Positions 1 to 10,218 of a stretch of DNA of 29,287 bases are shown here, piece by piece. Position 1 is the stretch's first letter. Every line of letters begins with the position of its first letter. Source of the stretch: Chromera velia (lineage: Eukaryota > Sar > Chromeraceae); contig JAHBMJ010005712.1 in assembly GCA_018398765.1 (NCBI GenBank), positions 80,402 through 109,688 on the forward strand, written 5' to 3'. Position numbers and translations under genes: made by a program. Below the pieces are notes generated by a model. It saw nothing but the letters and a program-made list of their open reading frames with translations. It was not told the DNA's origin and did not search any database.

Positions 1-181
1 GTGTCTGCGTTCCTGCCTGACTCTCAGAGGAGCGTGCAGTCACTCTCCATCGCAGATTTCCCCTGAAAAGATCTAGTTTTTCTCGTTTGGCTTGGTCCTT
101 TGTTCTTTGTTTCAAGAAAGAGTCCTGTCGAAAACTACTTTTCTTCTTTGTTTGAGAAGAGATACGACTCCAGGCGCTCTT

Positions 182-395
182 CTCGATACCCCTCCCGTTC
201 CCTCATCAGAACACTTTCACTGACGTACGCAAGGACATCAAAATTTGCGTACGTCAATGACTCCTCGTCTCGGTATCCCTCGCGTTTCCTCATCAAAATA
301 CTTTCACTGACGCACGCAGGGACACACCAAAATTTGCGTGCGTCAATGACTCCCCTTCTCGGTATCCCTCGCGTTCCTTCATCAGAATATTTTGA
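182..395 (+). repeat. Intronic 87-89 bp tandem repeat (about 2.4 units) with a hairpin
   Basis: Units begin at 182, 269 and 358 (spacings 87 and 89 bp); the third is cut short. Because 89 is not a multiple of three, the repeats do not keep one reading frame, so they fit an intron ending at 453. Each complete unit holds an inverted repeat: 221-232 pairs with 245-256, and 308-319 pairs with 334-345, with loops of 12-14 nt. The arms differ between units, but pairing is kept. Confidence 0.75.
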
Positions 396-453
396 CTACG
401 ACTGTTGCTCTTCTTTTCATTCTTTCAACCCCTTCCTCCCTGGATTCCTGCAG

Positions 454-1665
454 GACGTAAAACAGCTCCGGGTTTTGCCTGAGCCTGCAGACGATTCAGA
501 AGAGGAGGAGGAGGAGGAACAAACAGGGGGGGTGGGCCTGAGGCTTCCGTTGGGGGTGAGGAAAAGAGAGGAGGCAGGAGCGAGAGGGAGAGGAGAGGAC
601 ATCGACTCGGAGCCCCTGGAGGAGTGGGAAGTCGAAAGTCCTGCTGGGGGAGACGGCCCTCTAGATCCCTACAGACTCGCACAGAGGGTGGGTGGGGGGG
701 GTGTTTGGGGGTCTGCATGTATGTATCGATGTATGTATTTGTTCCTTCTTTCTTTCGTGATCAGCTGATGACTCTGACTGAGACCGTGTTCTTTCGTGCG
801 TACACCAACCATTCTGGTTGGAACGAAGAGAGGGATTGTGTGAGGACGAAAGAATCAACGACAAAGATGGAATCCATGGATTAGTTGACGCCAACTGCTC
901 CTTTCCTCCCTCCTGCAGGCCCCCATGACTCTCCTCTCAGGTGTCCCGAGACCCTCCCCTAGAGAACCCCTCCAACAGCAGCAGCACCAGCAGTCCTCCT
1001 CTTCCTCCTCAGTCAGCCTGCCTGCGCCTGTGTCTCCAGAGCGTCCACTGTCTCTCTCGGATCGTCAGGGGGACGTTGGATTGGAGGAAGAGGAAGAACA
1101 GGAGGAGGAACAAGAGTTTCATGACGCAGAGGAGGAAGGAGACGGGGAGGGTGTTCCTGAAGTTTTTTTGATCAGCTCTTCAGTGATTGAGGGGGAAGGG
1201 GACAGCTTTGTGAGGGGAAGAGATGCAAGGAGAAAACGGGTGGGTGATCAGTTCAGGGCTTTCGTTCAGAGAGTTTCTGATGAGACGTTCCGTCTCTTTG
1301 GGTCTGTCTCTGCCATCTGCCCTTCTTGCTGCGAGCCTGCCGTTTCGTCTTCCAATGAAGGCGATGCGCATGAACTTCTAGTAGAGGCCTCTGCGGCCTC
1401 GCAGTCGACTACAGTTGTGCCGAGAGGGGGGGACTCGGACTATGCACCGCAGAGATCACCCCGGAGGTCCCCTTATGGGTTTCCGGATGTGTCGGAGATG
1501 CCGACAACTGAAGATGAGACGACAGGGGTGACATTCGATCCCCCCAGGCAGCGTGTGTCTGCTGAACATGAAGAGTGGCGGAAGCAGCCTGATAGATCCG
1601 GTCGGGGACACAGGGGAAGCCTCGATGGGCTTTTCTTCAACTCTGCAGCGGCAGAACGGGATTGA
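454..1665 (+). CDS. 3' part of a gene for an acidic, Ser-rich protein (two exons)
   Basis: Two exons are joined: 454-687 and 919-1665, stop TGA at 1663-1665. The 454 exon follows a polypyrimidine tract and CTGCAG. It ends at a GTGGGT donor; the 231-bp intron ends in CTGCAG; both junctions are phase 0 and the frame stays open, which supports the splicing. The visible 326 residues are the C-terminal part; the start lies upstream and may be outside the window. The protein is of low complexity: a run of seven Glu near the start, a Gln/Ser run after the junction, a second Glu-rich block, and one Cys cluster (CPSCC). No known domain, signal peptide or membrane segment is visible in this part. I do not recognise the family. 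It is probably disordered, perhaps nuclear or a scaffold, but that is a guess. Confidence is good for the exons and low for any role. Confidence 0.65.
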
Positions 1666-3540
1666 ACCCCAAAAGCCGTCGGAGTGATTCAATTCACGTA
1701 CAGGGGGATCAATCGATGCATGCCATATCCATGCAACAGTGAGCCAACTAGTGGTTCACTGTTTGCATTTTTTTGAAACAAGTTGGAAACGTACTGTATG
1801 GCGGGGGGATACTGATGGAACGGAAATCGACCGGTCTTCTTTGTGTGAGGATTTCAATCCATATTTTTTCGTTCTTTCCATGCTTCGGATCTCACGCATT
1901 CTGAGTTTTTTTTCGATGAAGGACTTCCACTTAGGCTTCAGACTTCGAGTCTCCAGTCTCTGTTCAGTAAGTTGACAGTAACTCTTTGCTTAGCTCTTTG
2001 CCGGACCCTGGAACGGACAATTGAACAGACTTGAATCCAGACTTGAATCATTTTCTATCATTTTCCGGCTCCCGACTGTCGGACATTCTCTCGGAAGCGA
2101 TTTCAACCAATTTAATTCAGATCATCGAATCAGATGACACGGTGATTGATACTTCAAATTGATGACACGATCTAGGACACGATGCAGTGACTGGCTAGCG
2201 GGTTAAGTAATTAAGATGACACGGTGATTGATCACATGGGATACGATGGCTAGCGGGTTCAGTCACCTTAATTAATCAATCATCAATTAATCTGATCTAC
2301 TAGTTAGTAGATGATCCACCTGGTGATGTACTTACATATACTTGCATAACTTGCATATATTTTTTAAGAGTATAATGTAATACATCAAAATTAAACAAAA
2401 TAACATTAAAGCTAACATTAAAGAGCCCTTAGGCTAGTTCTAATATATTAGAACATCAAATATTCTTCAGTATCTTCTTTAGCATAGACTAACCTACAAT
2501 GGTCCTGCATAACTGTTATTGTACATTGTGTGCCACCCTAGAGCATCCTATACAGATTTTACGGTGGCTATGACATATCCCATCTCGGCAGCTAGCTCGG
2601 CAGTGTGGAGGCCACGGCAACTATTCGATCCGCAGTATCTCAATGAATATAATTTCTGATCCAGCAGAGCGTTCTTTGTCACTGTTTTGTCCAGGTAATT
2701 GATGGAATCAGACCTAGCTTCTCGATTGATATACTTACGTGACCACGATCCATAGATTCTTTATACTAAGTTTAGAGGCTCAAGAGTGTCTAGCTGGTAC
2801 ATAACAGTTATATTATGGAAGTTTGGATGACAAAACAGGGCGCTCTATATTGGTATAGTATGAGGAACTCCCTGGCGGTGGCTAACTTCCGATCGGCGGG
2901 CTGGGCAGATTTCAGTGGGTTGAAGGCCTACAAGAACAACGTTTGGTGCCGAAGATGCCCGGTGGAGGATTTTAAACCAATTTTCGGTCGATGCTAAAGG
3001 CGCTTGAGAGGGGATTTCGGTGGGCATTGATAGCCCACCGGGATCTACCGAGTATATTTCGGTGCTTTTGATTGGAGCTCTGATAAAAAAATAAGTAACG
3101 TCAGGGATGTAGGTATGAGTTGCGCACATTGCGAGTCCGGTATGATGTATTATATATGCATGTCTGACGTATGTCATTCCATGCATATCTGTCGATCTGT
3201 CTAGCAGTCGTTGCACGCGTAATGTAGCGTCATGGAAGTCAATCGATCAGATAGCAACATAGCATTGCTCAATAGGAAATAGTATCAACGCACCACAGAC
3301 TTCTTATATATTATGAGCCCCGTTATGATACTTAGCCACTGCTATCCTTAGCTAGGAGTCTGCTCTAGTCTGCTCCCTTTGTAAAATACAAATAACGACG
3401 AAGCTCACCGAGATGCAAATAGATGCAAGCCCAAAAACTTATGGCAGTTCACTGTGACGTTTTAGAAACGCTCAAAACTAGAGAATGTTTTGGTGTATGA
3501 GAGACTACTTTAAAGCTGCACAGTTATTCTGAGTCAGAGC
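1666..3540. other. AT-rich intergenic region, no gene seen
   Basis: No convincing exon is visible. Composition turns AT-rich and loses the microsatellites typical of the rest of the window. It holds a diverged direct duplication (see 2133-2265), an 18-bp perfect palindrome at 2437-2454, and a small hairpin at 3018-3040 (8-bp GC-rich stem, 7-nt loop). It may be decayed mobile-element sequence, but no element could be delimited. Confidence 0.5.
2133..2265. repeat. Diverged direct duplication
   Basis: The 18-mer beginning GATGACACGGTG occurs at 2133 and again at 2215. The 12-mer GGCTAGCGGGTT follows each copy (about 2193 and 2248). The order is kept but the spacing differs, as in an old tandem duplication with an internal deletion. 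Confidence 0.55.
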
Positions 3541-3560
3541 CGTCTTCTAAGTATATAGGC

Positions 3561-3660
3561 CATCGTGGGCCCCCGGCGCACATGCATGCAGGCGTGCACT
3601 TTTCAGGCATGCATCCCGGCCGTCGCATGCCGCGGCCGCGAGGCATGCCGGGGCGCCTGC
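3561..3660 (+). promoter_or_regulatory. Candidate promoter block: GC-rich with four GCATGC words
   Basis: TGCATGCA lies at 3583-3590, GCATGCAT at 3607-3614, and GCATGC at 3625-3630 and 3643-3648. They sit around GCCGCGGCCGC-type palindromic sequence, 270-330 bp upstream of the zinc-finger gene's ATG. TGCATGC(A) is a known promoter word of apicomplexans bound by ApiAP2 proteins; its use here is inference. The GC-rich island stands out sharply from the AT-rich DNA to its left. Confidence 0.45.
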
Positions 3661-3914
3661 GCGGCGTGAGCTAGCTAGTCAAGACATGTGAAGACTCCGA
3701 TCAGCACAATAATCCGTAGGTGAAGGAGACAGAACAGGGAGCTGGAGAGATGGAAGACGACGCATTTGAGCGGGAGACACGCGCGCAAGCTGTCGAGCCT
3801 TTTGCAGGGAAGCTATTGGGGAGAGATCAATTGCACTGACCTTCGCCCTGGCAAGATCAAAGGGGCGAATAGCCTAAGCGTCTCCTCTGAACGTCTCCAC
3901 GCAACAGTGTATGA

Positions 3915-6090
3915 ATGTATCTTGAAAGAAGGGAAATGGCAGGTGGAGGAGAGCCCTTTCCCCCATTCGTCCTGTGTGACGCTGAGCCTTTGACCGGTGA
4001 GGCAGTCAAGGCAATTTTTAAGCGGCAGACTCAGCAGGAACGCGACGAGATCCTCGCGAAGCTTCACGCAGTGGACGTAAGTTCGAGTAGTTCAGTTGGA
4101 GCGCAGGTTTGTGCATACATAGACGGGTGGGGAAGCGGGCATACGTGGAGCCGTGTTGTCTCCTTTCGTCCGTTTTTGTCTGTGTGGGAGAGAACGAGAA
4201 TGTATCTGTGTTTGTGTCTCGTTGCCTCTGCTTCCATTACACGGATGCGCATGCACTTTCACTGTGGTGCTCTCATCGTTTCTCCGTATGCTGCTTTCTT
4301 CTGTGCAGATCAAGAGCTTGGGGGACCTTGCCGTCTGCATTCCGGCGACGTTCCTTCAGTACAAGGCCCTGGATATTTCCACCTCGCTGCTCCACTTCGT
4401 GGCCCTCACGAATTGGAAGGACGCCTTCGCGGAGCAACAGCTCGGGCAACCTGTCGGACTCTCCGTCTCCGCCTCTGCTGGTGGCCCCAGTGGTGGGGCG
4501 CAGGCGGTCCCGTCCCCCGTGCCAGGGTCGTCCCCCTTGCCAAGGCCAGGGTGGGGTTTGGGGGGGGGCGGTAGGGACAGAGACAGAGGGAGAGAAGGCC
4601 TGGGTGACGAGTGGGCCGGCCGTCCCTTCAGAAAGAGACTGAGGGGAGACGGCCAAGAGACGCTCGAGGAAGACCCCATGATGGATGGGGTGGGTGGGCT
4701 AGGAGACGAAGACGGGTGGATGAGGGGGAACGGCCCGGGGGACGAGTGGATGAGGCGCCCTCCCCATCCGTCTCCGCCCCCGCCGTCTCCCCCCCCGGGT
4801 GGAGACGGATGGATGAGAGGAGACAGAGACGGCTGTCTGAGGGGAGACGGGAACGGGTGGGGGGGGATCAACGGCTATAGAGACGGATGGATGAGGGGTG
4901 ATGGAGAGGGCTGGATAGGAAGGGATGGAGACGGAATGGGTGGGGTGGAGAGAGACGGATGGATGAGTGGGGACAGAGACGGAATGGAGGGAGGAGACGG
5001 CGTCTCCGTCTCCGAGATGAAGAAGGGGGCGGAGGTGGAGATGCCGCTCCACCCTGCAGCTCGCCACTCTCCGATGCCTCTCACCACCCTTCCACGCCTC
5101 GGTGGCCTCCCCCCCCTCTCGCTCACAGGGGGGGGTTCAGCACCAAGTCCTCCGAAGAACGAAGAAGCGTTCCCGGACCATCCCCCCCTGCCCCCCCTAG
5201 TGCCCCCGGTCCCTATTCCTCTTTCCATAGTGATGGCCTCCCAAGCGACTGTTCCAGCCGGGAGAAGAGACGCGAGATCCTTTGGTTTCGTGCCCCCTCC
5301 CATTAAGCAAATGTACTCCCCACAGGAACTCGAACGGATCGTGTGTGTGTGGTGTGGAGATCACAGGGACTCCCCTGACAACCGCATTTTTCTTTGTGAG
5401 AACTACAACGAGTGTCAGAGGGCAGTGCACGAGAGGGGGTGTCTCGATAAGCTCAACCAGAGAGGTGCGATGCAGTTGCGCCCTCTCCCCCGTGCCCCCA
5501 CAGACCGAAAAGCCAAGAAGAACAAAGGCAAAGTGAAGGCCCAACCGTGGTACTGCAACGCGTACTGCGACACCCGTGTGTGCTTCGCTCGTCAGCGAGC
5601 GGAGTTGAAGAGTCAAGAGGATAAGATCCTAGGTCAGAAGGAAATGAGAAGGTTGAAAAAGCAGACGGCCCTTCCGAATCATACCGAAGCTCTGAACAAC
5701 CTCTCATGGATCTGCAGCAAGGAGAAGCAGGGAAACCACTCCTGCGTCTCCTTCGATGCCTCCAAAGGCACTGAGATCCACATCTTGGCATCAAAGTGGG
5801 CCCAGAGATCGATCTCGAAGACCTTTGTGACTTACTCACTACCCGAATTGGGCCAGGTCTGCAGAGAGGTCATTGCGTATGTGCGTGGGAGGGTGGGGAG
5901 AGAGGACAAAAACGGAAGTGCAGAGCTGCAGGGAGAGGGGGCACATGGCCAACTGCAGCCTGCTCAGGGTGGCGGTTGTGAGTCCGCATCCTCTTCCTCC
6001 TCTTCTTCCTCTGCTTCTTCCTCGAGATCGGCTGCTCCCTTCTCTCCTGAGGGGGTGAAAGACGAGGAAGTCAAGAGAGAGGAGATGTAG
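3915..6090 (+). CDS. PHD-type zinc-finger protein with Gly/Asp/Trp repeats
   Basis: Two exons: 3915-4076 and 4309-6090 (stop TAG). The intron runs GTAAGT to GTGCAG, 232 bp, phase 0. The start is ATG 3915, directly after an in-frame stop; ATG 3936 is an alternative. The product has about 647 residues. Residues 1-100 look globular but unfamiliar. Residues about 180-285 repeat a DGWMRGD-like motif. A zinc-binding domain follows: C400-x2-C403, C417-x5-C423, H428-x3-C432, then WYC470-x3-C474. The W two residues before the seventh ligand and the Cys4-His-Cys3 order are typical of PHD fingers, although the spacing before the last pair is long and basic. The C terminus is Ser-rich and acidic. PHD fingers usually read histone tails, so a nuclear chromatin role is likely but not shown. 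No catalytic domain is seen. A missed 5' exon is possible, because a second short frame opens at ATG 3750. Confidence 0.65.
4683..5010 (+). repeat. In-frame repeats encoding DGWMRGD-like units
   Basis: Purine-rich, imperfect repeats of about 24-45 bp centred on GACGG(A/G)TGGATGAG encode variants of (R/D)DGWMRGD within the zinc-finger gene. A proline-rich break lies near 4755-4795. Unit copies vary in length in multiples of three, as expected under coding constraint. Confidence 0.6.
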
Positions 6091-6467
6091 GAGAGGGGAA
6101 ACAAGGTTCTCTGTTCACGCAGGATAGAGGAGAGGAAAGGAAAGAAGAGGGAGAGCTTCGTTGCACCTGTAGATTGCTTGCACGAAAGGAAGGAAACCTG
6201 TCTCTTGCCTCCTCGCCCTCGATTTGGTTCTTTCAGCAAAGTCTGCTTGAAGAAATTCCCCCCTCTCTGAGCCGATGAGTCTCTCTCTGTCTGTTCAAAG
6301 AAAAGAAAGAACTTGGGGAGAATGAAACGGGAAACTTCAAGCTGGGAAAAGAGGAGCGAGTTGCATGGGTGGAGGCGCGTTCCCTTTTTTTGTAATTTAA
6401 TTGCAGGGGGAGCTCTAAGCTAGGGCTCCTTCCCCTTGATTTCAAGTCTGTACGTGTACGTTCTTCT

Positions 6468-6614
6468 TTCTTTGGGTACATGGATGTTTTTGTGTGTCTC
6501 CTTTTCTTCGTCATGCTTCTTTGGGTACATGGATGTTTTTGCGTGTCTCCTTTTCTTCGTCATGCTTCTTTGGGTGCCTGGATGTTTTTGCGTGTCTCCT
6601 TTTCTTCATGGTGC
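6468..6614 (+). repeat. 49-bp minisatellite, three units
   Basis: Near-identical units begin at 6468, 6517 and 6566, each starting TTCTTTGGGT. They lie about 380 bp past the stop codon of the zinc-finger gene. The unit length is not a multiple of three and all short frames through it are repeat artefacts, so I treat it as non-coding. Confidence 0.8.
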
Positions 6615-6739
6615 ACGGTGAAACAATGCAAGCATCTTTGCGTGTGCGCGTCTGCGTGTACGAGACAATGGCCATGAACCTTTTGTGAGTGTTGACTTCA
6701 CTTCTTTCTTTCTCCAAGACGGGACACGGAGAGCGAGGT

Positions 6740-6740
<1 letters not shown>

Positions 6741-6773
<33 letters not shown>

Positions 6774-6860
6774 CCCAGACAAACACGTACGCACACGCAC
6801 AGAGAGGGAGAGAGAGGGGGGNTCTCCCTCTCTGTGCGTGTGCGTACGTGTTTGTCTGGG

Positions 6861-6893
<33 letters not shown>
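6741..6893. repeat. 71-bp-arm perfect inverted repeat centred on an N
   Basis: Left arm 6741-6811 is a (CT)15 run followed by 41 bp of complex sequence. Right arm 6823-6893 is its exact reverse complement, ending in an (AG)15 run. The 11-nt centre is purine/G-rich and contains the window's only N, at 6822. It is either a genuine long hairpin or a false join made where the assembler ran through a repeat; the N makes the second a real possibility. Confidence 0.85.
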
Positions 6894-6897
<4 letters not shown>

Positions 6898-8400
6898 CAG
6901 AGGAAACATAAGGAACCTTCAGTTGACCTTCTCCTGGTAGAAGCAGAGAAGTGCTTGCCTTCTCTCTCATTCTTGGGAGGCTTTGCCAAACCCTGTCCTG
7001 CCTGCTTTGCCTCGACGTTTTGCGTTTTCCTTTTTCATTTGATTTCTCACAACTGTCACAGTAGGTGAATCCGATCTGAAGCGAGATGGCAGAGAGTCGC
7101 ACGCAAAGTGTGTCTTTTTGTTCTCTATCGATTCAGTCTTTGGTGCTCCTCTTTCTCTTTCGTGTCGCATGTTCGTACTGTCTCTGTGATTTATCTTTTT
7201 CCTCCCCTCTTTCTGTCATGTCTGTTTGTCTGAATATAACACATGTATGTAGGAAGAGAAGGAAAAAGAAGGGAACATGTAGTCTGTCCGACTGTCCGGC
7301 GAGGACCAAAGATGAATCGCCGGCAGATACCGAGACCGCTTTTGAATACAAGACGCAGGAAAGGTGGAGGACTTCCCGACACGGGACTTCCCTGAATGAG
7401 TGAGTGGAAAGGCGGGAAGAGAGAAGAAGCATGTGGTGGGTTTGTATGTCTCTCTGCCTGTCAGTCTGGCCGTTCGTTCCGTAGTGAGTGATGATGGAAG
7501 AAGTCGCTCAAAAAGAAAAGAAGAACAGGGGAGTCTGTGTGTGTGTGTGCATCCGTCCACATATCTTTGTGTTTTGATTTTTTTATTTTCGTTCATTCTT
7601 TCGCCCTTCCTTCCTTCCTTCCTTCCTTCTTTCTTGCCTTTCTTTCTTTCTCTCTTTCTTTCGTCCTTTCTTTCTTCCTTCCTTCTTTTTTTCCTTCCTT
7701 TCCTCCTTCCCTCCCTCCTTCCTTCCTTCGTCCTTTTCTTCCCTCGTTCTTTCGTTCTCATTATCTGTCTTTCATTGATGTGCATCCAAAGGATTTTTCC
7801 TATCTCTGCCTCTATCTGTTCTGTCTCTCTTGGCTCGACAAGTCGTCTTTGATGATTCGTGCATCATGTCATTGATTGATGTCTCGATCCGCATCTGTCC
7901 TCAATTCCTTCCGCTGAATCAGATTTTGGCCCCCTCCTTTCTGGGAAGGGGGGCGGAGGGAGAGAGGGATGCAGGGAGGGGCATGAATCGTTTTCTTTCA
8001 GTCAGTACGTCTCTACTTGTCTCAGTCATCTCTCTCTATCTCTCAAGTTCGATGGAGTCTTCTCTGTCCCCCGTTCAATTTTTTCCCTTTCCAGCCGCAC
8101 GCGCGGCTGGCTGGTTTGAGCCTGAATTCCGTTGATCGTCGGAAGATTGCATGGGGGAAATGAACGATCGATTAGCCCATCCATGCATTGACGTATGCAG
8201 GCTCCACACACGTAGTAAACGATCGGGGAGTTTTCTCCCTGGGCCAAAGTCGCCTGCCTGTAATGCAGCTCTAGTCAGCTGGACTGCATGCACGCATGAT
8301 TTTGCAGTTCGCCTTTTCGATACTTGAATGGGCACAGACTCAATGATGTAGTCGTTCCAACTGAAACGGGACAACAGACTGGGGAGATTTCCTAAGAGAA
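6894..8400. other. Intergenic spacer with CTTC/CTTT runs
   Basis: No exon can be supported. Between about 7610 and 7760 the plus strand is an impure (CTTC)n/(CTTT)n tract. An ATG-started frame at 7086-7403 (105 codons) has a hydrophobic start, but this is expected from pyrimidine-rich DNA, so I do not call it. One TGCATGCA lies at 8285-8292. Confidence 0.5.
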
Positions 8401-8416
8401 AGCGTAATGACGACGT

Positions 8417-8608
8417 TCATCGGGATACAGTGACACACCGTATTTCCGTACGTATCGCGTGCCCTCTGATGTGCTTCTCAATGGCGGGGTACGTTTGGAT
8501 CAGCCTGTGCAACTTGATTGGCGTCCCGCGATGGCTTTTATACTCATGGTACTCAAAAAAGATTTTCCAGCGGTCACTGAGCGGTGTGATCCTCAACCAC
8601 GAAAACAT
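8417..8608 (-). other. Short coding-like frame, unassigned
   Basis: A minus-strand frame of 63 codons, from an ATG at its right end to a stop at 8417, sits in unique, non-repetitive sequence and gives a mixed-composition peptide (for example RGTPIKLHRLIQTYPAIEK). The opposite strand is also open. No splice signals of the local type flank it clearly and no family is recognised. It may be an exon, a decayed mobile-element ORF, or chance. Confidence 0.15.
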
Positions 8609-8649
8609 AAAGTGTGACGCATCATGTAACGCATGTGGCTCTATCTAGC

Positions 8650-9960
8650 CACAGATCAATTGATTCGGATTGAAAGATCGACGTCTGCAAAATTAGACTG
8701 CAATGTCATAACTTTTCTTGCATCCATACACTGGCATGTGTTTCAACTTTCAAGTTCAAACGTTCTACGCAGTGTTTGTAATTAAATGTTCAGGCTTTTA
8801 GTACGGCAGTCATGGTGTGAAACACTAAGTGAATGTTTGTAAACATCAGTTTTAGGATTGGTTTAGAAACTAGGCTCCTATTGCTTCAAATTTATTCCTG
8901 CGCATGCTTAGGCGTATACCATCATGATCATGTATTTTCCATCGTGATATATAATAAAGTAATATTAATTATATTGTCTGCTAGATTGTTTGACATATTC
9001 AATCTAATATTAATTGCTTGCTTGCTTGAATGATTGATTCGCCGCTAGGCATGGCACTATAGGCTTAGCGCTAAGCCTTCCTGCTATGTTTATTTGTTGC
9101 CAGAGCTACACATTTCCAGTGCGTGTATGCATGAAATCTATATATGGAATATTACTTATTTTTGAATGATTTTTCACTGAAATTTTCAGTAAGTGCAATG
9201 AGTTGAAACCTCGATTAAAACAGACCTAGCTGTTGAGGATGCTTTGTTTTAATTACCCGTGCTAAAGCCGGTGAACTGAAAAAACAATTTTATTTAACTT
9301 TGATGACTGGCAGAATTTTATAAATACAGAAAGAACTATACCATAACTATACATGTAATCATATTTTTGATAATTACACTATATGGTTAGGAGTAACTAC
9401 CGGGGGTTTTGGGGGTAGCTTTGTTTACCATAAATTTGGTAATTTTGGTAATAATTTAATAAGTTTAATCACTTAAATTAACTGTATACTAGATCTTAAA
9501 ATGGTTGTTGAATCTGAACTTGTTCATCCATTTAAAACGTGTTTTAAATTGTTTTTCATTCATTTTTTAACAGTTTTTAACCCATGATTATACTAAAAAT
9601 ACCTTACTACCGCTACCACGGTAACCCAACCTAAAAGTACTACCGTAACCACGATTCTGGTTACCGTGCGGCCGAGTTACCATCCTAAATTGGTTACTCC
9701 TAACCGTATAGTATATTGATAATTTTAATGAAACACTCGCTTAGTCGACGCTTACATATACCTTAAATTAGTCCTTAATTATTGCTTATACAGCAGAGCT
9801 TATCGTATGTGGATTACCCGAGATCTTACCCCTGTATTTTTTTTATTTTAGATCAGCTAGACATATGCTGGTGAACAAATCGGTTTCTCGTTTATTTTAC
9901 TATAAAAGGGGTCTCATTTGTCATGGTCGAGTACATCGCATGAAGTCGATCGACAGCCTG
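8650..9960. other. AT-rich intergenic region, no gene seen
   Basis: This stretch is AT-rich, nearly free of microsatellites, and without plausible exons. Its only clear structure is the 335-bp inverted-terminal-repeat element at 9378-9712. Confidence 0.5.
9378..9712. mobile_element. MITE-like element with 20-bp terminal inverted repeats
   Basis: The left terminus 9378-9397 and right terminus 9693-9712 are inverted copies differing at one base (core GGTTAGGAGTAAC). The interior has no long frame and carries several GGTAAC/GTTACC words in both orientations near its ends, so subterminal repeats are likely. No clear target-site duplication was found in the flanks, so the exact ends and superfamily are open. 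Confidence 0.6.
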
Positions 9961-9966
9961 TCAGTG

Positions 9967-10218
9967 TCAGGTTGAGACAAGATACTTTGCATGCCTCACT
10001 GCCATTTGTGCATGCCGAAGGACTGATGCATCTCCTCCTTTATGACCAACCTGTTCCCCTTTCATCATCTTGATTGCTCCTCCAATAACAGTAATTGAGT
10101 TGCAAAGGGCGCCAGACTGGTGAAGCCTGTTGTCTGCCACCCTCAACTGTTTTCTTTTCTTCTTGAAATCCTTCAACCCATCCAATGATCTTCAAACTTC
10201 CCTCGACCTCTCCCGAGC
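9967..10218 (-). pseudogene. Possible terminal exon or gene relic
   Basis: On the minus strand a good acceptor (a pyrimidine tract ending TTTTACAG) precedes 10218. Two overlapping frames look protein-like from there. One ends at TAA 10040 and contains KIIGWVEGF; the other, shifted by one base, ends at TGA 9967 and contains GGAIKMMKGEQVGHKGGD. Two frames, each coding-like over different parts of the same stretch, fit either an unspliced intron boundary (a GTTGGT donor lies inside) or a frameshifted relic. The family is not recognised, and no upstream exons were found before the next gene's 3' end at 11410. Confidence 0.25.

Noticed and set aside
417..718. Minus-strand frames opposite the first gene's exon
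   Set aside because: They are mirror frames of a Glu-rich exon that is supported by splice signals and phase on the plus strand.
4273..5303. Long minus-strand frames opposite the zinc-finger gene
   Set aside because: Pro/Ser-rich antisense of the Gly/Asp repeats; no splice signals, and the plus strand has Cys/His ligands in a coherent order.
6511..7102. Several frames reading through the inverted repeat and N
   Set aside because: Their length comes from CT/AG repeats lacking stops in several frames; the sequences are low-complexity.
7086..7403. ATG-started 105-codon frame with hydrophobic N terminus
   Set aside because: The hydrophobicity is what pyrimidine-rich DNA gives in that frame; no homology is recognised and there is no supporting splice or promoter context.
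7400..7875. Phe/Leu/Ser-rich frames on the plus strand and their Lys/Arg-rich antisense
   Set aside because: They are translations of a (CTTC)n/(CTTT)n tract.
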